From the NCBI RefSeq assembly GCF_028769735.1, contig NC_088186.1:9207001-9271000 (forward strand): a stretch of DNA of 64,000 nt, given 5' to 3'. A program made the position numbers and the translations under genes. Of this stretch, positions 59,815 to 64,000 are shown piece by piece. The notes under the pieces were generated by a model. It was not told the DNA's origin. It worked only from the letters and a program-made list of their open reading frames with translations, and ran no database searches. Source of the DNA: Zonotrichia leucophrys gambelii. Its lineage: Eukaryota; Chordata; Aves; Passeriformes; Passerellidae. Positions within the stretch are counted from its first letter, which is position 1, and every line of letters starts with the position of its first letter.

Positions 59815-60177
59815 CCCTGACATCCCAGTAAAGCCCTGCCCTAAGCACCCCCAGCACCAGTGCAGCAGGAGGAGGGGAGTGAGAGCAGAGCCCTGCTGAT
59901 GCAGGACAATCAATCCAGACGTTTTGCAGCAGGAAATGAATGGGCCATTAAGGCAGAAGTTGTAACCTCAGCCTTCCCCTAATGGGTCTCAGTCCCAGAC
60001 TGCCTGGCAGCACAGGGATTTCAGTCCCAGCAGGGCTGGCTGCCCCAGCAGCACCAAGGGAGGGGTTTGTACAAGCAGGGGGACAAATCTGCCCCATCTG
60101 GGCCAGACTGGGGTGGTGGCACTCACTGGAGGGGTGAAGGAAGGGCTCAGCTAAGCCTCAGGATTAGGAGCATTTAT

Positions 60178-60620
60178 AGAATCACAGATTTGGGTTGAAG
60201 GGACCTTAAATCCCACCCAGTGCCACCCCTGCCATGGCAGGGACACCTCCCACTGTCCCAGGCTGCTCCCAGCCCTGCCCAGCCTGGCCTTGGGCACTGC
60301 CAGGGATCCAGGGGCAGCCACAGCTGCTCTGGGCACCCTGTGCCAGGGCCTGCCCACCCTCACAGGGAACAATTCCCAATTCCCAATATCCCACCTAACC
60401 CCACTCCCTGTCAGACTGAAGCCATTCCCTGTGTCCTGTTCCTCCATCCCCTGTCCCCAGTCCCTCTCCAGCTCTCCTGGTGCCCCTTCAGGCCCTGCAA
60501 GGGGCTCTGAGCTCTCCACACGACCTCTTCTGTGTCCATAGGGGAGGTGCTCTGTTCTCAACTTCGTGGCCTCCTCTGGGCTTGCTCCCACAGTTCCATG
60601 TCCTCATTATGTTTGGGGCC
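60178..60620 (-). mobile_element. CR1 LINE 3' fragment
   Basis: It starts AGAATCACAGATTTGGGTTG and contains CCTGCCATGGCAGGGACACC, CAATTCCCAATTCCCAATAT and AGGCCCTGCAAGGGGCTCTG. The far end is uncertain. Confidence 0.88.
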
Positions 60621-61119
60621 CCAGAACTGTGTGTTTTTCCCTGCTTTAATGAGTTAGCAGGAGAAAAAGCTCCTTTATTCTTACTAATGCTTAATCACAG
60701 TTTACACAGACCACATCTTGCCTCCCATGGTCCCACAGCCTTTTGCAAATCTTAATTAAGGAAAAGATTAAAAGTAGGTGCACAACTCAGTTCTGATGAG
60801 TATCCTGCAGCAGGGGAATGCTGCTCTCCTTGAGGACACCAGAGCCTGGGGCTGACAGGGAAACTTCTCTTGATAAAATTTTCCTAACAAAACCCATTTT
60901 CCTTAGGAGTGGAGAGCTTGGTTGGTGAATCAGAGCTCCCTGAACAAGGAAAAACCTCTGACACTCCTCCTTTGTTGAAGGGTTCACTTACTCTACCAGT
61001 TCTGGATTCAAGGGGAAACATCTTCCAGATTCTTCCCTGTCTGGGTCCAGTAGGGTTCAAGCAGCATCCCTGGGCAGTTTCTGCTCTGCCTGGAGCAGGG
61101 TGGATGGATTCCACCTACA

Positions 61120-61670
61120 GAGGAGTGGCCAGCATGAGGGAGGTGATTCCCCCCTCTGCTGTGCCTTTGTGGGACCCCACTTGGGGTTCTGTGTCCAGAT
61201 CTGGGGTCTTCAACATCAGGAGGAGCTGGAGCTGCTGGAGAGATCCAGAGGAGGCCATGGAGCTGCTCCAGGGCTGGAGCCAGGCTGGGAGAGCTGGGGG
61301 TGCTCACCTGGAGAGGAGAAGCTCCAGGGAGAGCTCAGAGCCCCTTCCAGGGCCTGAAGGAACTTATTAAAAGGAGGGAGAGGGACGTTTTATATGGCAG
61401 AGTGACAGAACGAGGGGCAATGATTTCAAACTGAGAGAGAGATGAGTTAGATGGGATATTGGGAATTAGGAATTGTTCCCTGGCAGGGTGGGCAGGCCCT
61501 GGCACAGGGTGCCCAGAGCAGCTGTGGCTGCCCCTGGATCCCTGGCAGTGCCCAAGGCCAGGCTGGACAGGACTGGGAGCAGCCTGGGACAGTGGGAGGT
61601 GTCCCTGCCATGGCAGGGGTGGGAATGGGATTATCCCTTCCCACCCAGACCATTCCATAATTCTACTGCT
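61120..61670 (+). mobile_element. CR1 LINE 3' fragment
   Basis: It contains GGGTTCTGTGTCCAGATCTG, GAGAGCTGGGGGTGCTCACC, AATTGTTCCCTGGCAGGGTG and the tail ACCATTCCATAATTCTAC, one of the longer copies. Confidence 0.9.
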
Positions 61671-63170
61671 TCACTGCTTTTACCTATGCAGAGCCTGATA
61701 ATGCATCCACAAACACCCCATGGAGGGTTTCCAGTCACTGCTGCAGCACAATCTGGGCTTTTGTCTCCCTTTTTCAATTTGATGGACTTGGAGTAGGCAC
61801 AGAAGACACCAAACCAAGAAACAAGAGGCCAGAAAGCAGCACATGAGAGAAGCTGTGAAAAGGCTGAGGGCTGCACAGAGAGGATCTTCCCCACCCACAC
61901 CTTCTCTATTTCCAACCTGCAATAGCACAGCCAGGTCCTCAGCAAGCAGAGCAGCACAGGGAGGGGCTGACAGCCCTTGGGGACAAGGGACAGGTGGCAG
62001 GGGTAGCTGCTGGCATCACTGACTTCTGCTGAGTGTCCCATGGCACAGCACAAAGCCCTCAGCCTCCCCTCACTGAGGACATCCAGAGCCCCTCAGGTCT
62101 GCCAGATCAAACCCTAAACTGAGGTCTCAGACACAACAAATTCACTCTGCAGCTGATCCAGGCACCTGCTCCCAATTCATGGGTATCCAGAATGAAGCTA
62201 CAACAGCTTCAATCAGCCCTCAAAATCAATACCCCCATAGTAAGCTCAGGGTTTTGCGTGTGGTACAGGAGGCAGGTGGGGAGAAGATGATCTCATGCAC
62301 CACATATTGATTAATCAATCCCAGTCAGGATGCTAATGGGCTTTTCTTACAACACTTGGCACCAGGAGGAAGGAGCAGGAATGCTGAATGAGAAGGGGGG
62401 AATCTGGTGGTGTGGTGAGGCTTTAGGGTGAGGGGAGAAATCTTCTAGAGATGGCTTTAAGTGGTCAGAGACTGGGAATAAATGCAGGAACTGAGCAAGG
62501 AAGGGAGAAGAGAATAAATCACATTTATTGGCTCCAAACACAGCAGAATTGTACCTGGCAATTCACTGTGGCTGAGGATAATCCTTTCCTGTTGCTACAA
62601 AAACCCTTCCAGGAAGGACTGAAAGGGGCCAGCAGGGCTCTGGAGTCTGTGATGAAGAAAACTGAGCGCAGCATCATCCCTCCAGCCAGAGAAATGGGCT
62701 GAGGGCATCAGTAATGCCCAACTTAGGGATTTTTCCACATGAACTGCACCCTCAAATGGATGCCAGCAGAGGCTGGGGGAAATCATCCTGCTCTTTGTAA
62801 AATTGGGAATAACAAAACAGAACGGCCAAGAGGTTGTGCCAGTCGTGGTCCTGCCTTGCAGGAGGCAGGAATTCAGCCTGGAGCATCTTCTCTGCAGCCT
62901 ACAGAGTCATGCCAGGGGTGAAGGTGAGTGATAGGGCTTTGTAAAACTGGACTGGACTAAGCAAAACCAGTCCTGGAGCTCAGTGTTACAAGATTGATCA
63001 CCCAGTCAGGAGAGGAAACCTCCAGGTACAAAATATGAAGGAGTTGGTGCTTTTGCCACCCAATTTTGTACAATTTGGAATTTCTTTGGGGCATTGTGAG
63101 AACCTGCTCCTACCCACCCAGCAGAGCACAGGAGCACCTTGGGGTGACACCATCTCCTGCACTGCCACCA

Positions 63171-63298
63171 CCCAGGTTTCAGTTTTCTCACTGAAACCAA
63201 CCTGAGAAATTTCTGACTGAAACCATCCTGAAGAGTTCTGGATTGGAGCCATTCTGAGCAGTTCCTGACTGAAACCATCCTGAGAATTTCCTGTCTGG
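63171..63298 (+). repeat. ~27-bp minisatellite, downstream side of the pore-loop exon
   Basis: About five units of the type CTGACTGAAACCATCCTGA then AGAGTTC, diverged. The same unit forms the array at 63726-64000. Confidence 0.85.
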
Positions 63299-63517
63299 TG
63301 CTGCTCATCCTCCTGCTCCTACTCATCCCATAGCTGAGCAACTCTAGACCCTCCAAGCACCTCAGACTCAACCAGAAACAGACCCTCAGGAAAACAGGAA
63401 CAATCCTCCTCAAAAGCAGGTGTTCAGGAGGTAAAAACCACACAAATTAAATAACTTTTTTTAATTCCAGAACCATCTCTTCCCATCCAACACCCCCAGC
63501 CCCAGCAGAGCACTCAC

Positions 63518-63705
63518 GTTGTAGAGGATGTCGGTCCAGCCCTCCATGGTGATGCACTGGAAGACGGTGAGCACGGCGAAGAGGATGTTGTCAAAGTTGG
63601 TGATGCCATAGTTGGGGCCCTGCCAGTACTCCCTGCACGTGGTCCCGCTCTCACACTGCCTGGCAGGAGGCTCCTCTCCACAGGGAAAATCCCCCACCTC
63701 CTCAC
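63518..63705 (-). CDS. CACNA1B: CACNA1B internal exon: domain I pore loop (Cav2.2)
   Basis: This exon codes for 62 whole codons of the N-type calcium channel alpha-1B subunit, a plasma-membrane voltage-gated Ca2+ channel acting at presynaptic terminals. It holds the extracellular turret after IS5, with cysteines in FPCG, QCESG and TTCREYW, and then the re-entrant pore loop. The segment [18 protein letters not shown] is followed by TMEGW, whose Glu is the domain I member of the EEEE selectivity filter. The acceptor is ctccctgcag and the donor AAC|GTGAGTG. The exon enters with 2 nt of a split codon and ends in phase 0, which fits the next exon. The turret (VGDFPCG...CREYW) matches Cav2.2 as I remember it, better than Cav2.1 or Cav2.3. 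An open frame continues upstream into a minisatellite, but the splice site marks the true edge. Probably human exon 6 by numbering. Confidence 0.95.
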
Positions 63706-64000
63706 CTGCAGGGAGGGAAGAGAAGTTACTGATTGGAGCTACCCTGAGGAGTTCCCGCTTGCTGGAACCATCCTGAAAAGTTCCTACTTGGAACCATTCT
63801 GAAAAGTTCCTCCTTGTTGGAACCATCCTAAAAAGTTCCTGATTGAAACCATCCTAAAAAGTTCCTGCTTGGAACTATCCTAAAAAGTTCCTCCTTGTTG
63901 GAACCATCCTAAAAAGTTCCTGATTGAAACTATTGTAAAAAGTTCCTGCTTGAAACCATCCTGAGGAGTTCCTGCTTGGAACCATCCTGAGGAGTTCCTG
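63706..64000 (-). other. CACNA1B intron upstream of the pore-loop exon (partial)
   Basis: Only 295 bp of this intron are in the window. The 20 bases next to the exon form a pyrimidine tract and the ctccctgcag acceptor. From about 63726 to the window edge the sequence is minisatellite. Confidence 0.85.
63726..64000 (+). repeat. ~26-29 bp minisatellite, upstream side of the pore-loop exon
   Basis: Ten or so units of GGAACCATCCTGAAAAGTTC then CTGCTT, running off the window. The array begins 21 bp from the exon's first base. Confidence 0.93.

Larger units (their letters stand above)
36743..63517 (-). other. CACNA1B intron (26.8 kb), repeat-rich, contains the broken IS6 exon copy
   Basis: This is the longest intron in view, 26,775 bp, between the pore-loop exon and the IS6 exon. 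It holds the decayed IS6 copy, about ten LTR or LTR-like elements, several CR1 pieces and many of the tandem repeats. The single-copy stretches are 37720-38270, 39432-40560, 41270-41985, 43035-43535, 44313-45520, 46193-47200, 47336-49019, 50040-50597, 51173-52133, 52551-54790, 55652-56485, 56813-57308, 57989-59234, 59823-60177, 60625-61115 and 61670-63170. They carry no recognisable exon, RNA gene or protein domain. A few AT-rich blocks (46640-46960, 52930-53060) look like possible conserved elements. Confidence 0.7.

Noticed and set aside
63461..63826. Extending the pore-loop exon upstream along its open frame
   Set aside because: A good acceptor (ctccctgcag) at 63706-63711 gives the correct phase, and the extension is minisatellite.

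Overview
The window is vertebrate nuclear DNA, almost certainly from a bird and probably a songbird. The evidence is the many CR1 LINE 3' fragments ending in the TTCTGTGATTCTG-type tail, together with numerous solo endogenous-retrovirus (ERV) LTRs of kinds I associate with passerines. There are no bacterial genes, operons, CRISPR arrays or rRNA/tRNA genes.

One gene is supported. CACNA1B (pore-forming alpha-1B subunit of the N-type calcium channel, Cav2.2) runs on the minus strand, so its 5' side is at the right. Six internal exons are visible, in gene order: 63705-63518 (domain I pore loop), 36742-36639 (helix IS6), 23072-22957 (start of the I-II linker with the beta-subunit binding site), 15348-15292 and 12762-12673 (rest of the linker), and 9162-8953 (end of the linker plus IIS1). 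They total 765 nt, all have GT/AG borders and all six phases fit, giving 254 whole codons plus the ends of two split codons. The promoter, the first exons, domains II to IV and the 3' end lie outside the window.

Everything else is intron (introns of 26.8, 13.6, 7.6, 2.5 and 3.5 kb plus two partial ones). About 20 CR1 pieces and about 22 LTR or LTR-like copies are scattered through them, several as solo LTRs with 5-6 bp target-site duplications. There are also several minisatellites and tandem duplications, and (TATAA)n microsatellites that grow inside one LTR group.

The most unusual observations are structural. A second, broken copy of the IS6 exon lies 3.2 kb upstream of the real one (39971-39900), about 89% identical over its first 72 nt and with its splice acceptor retained. 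The exon at 8953-9162 directly abuts a tandem array of about 301-bp CR1-containing units, two of which each carry a different LTR. The pore-loop exon sits between two arrays of the same roughly 27-bp minisatellite. A 21-bp minisatellite forms an inverted repeat at 1822-2385. A CpG-dense block covers the exon at 15292. I found no new protein system; the interest lies in exon evolution and repeat architecture within a channel gene.
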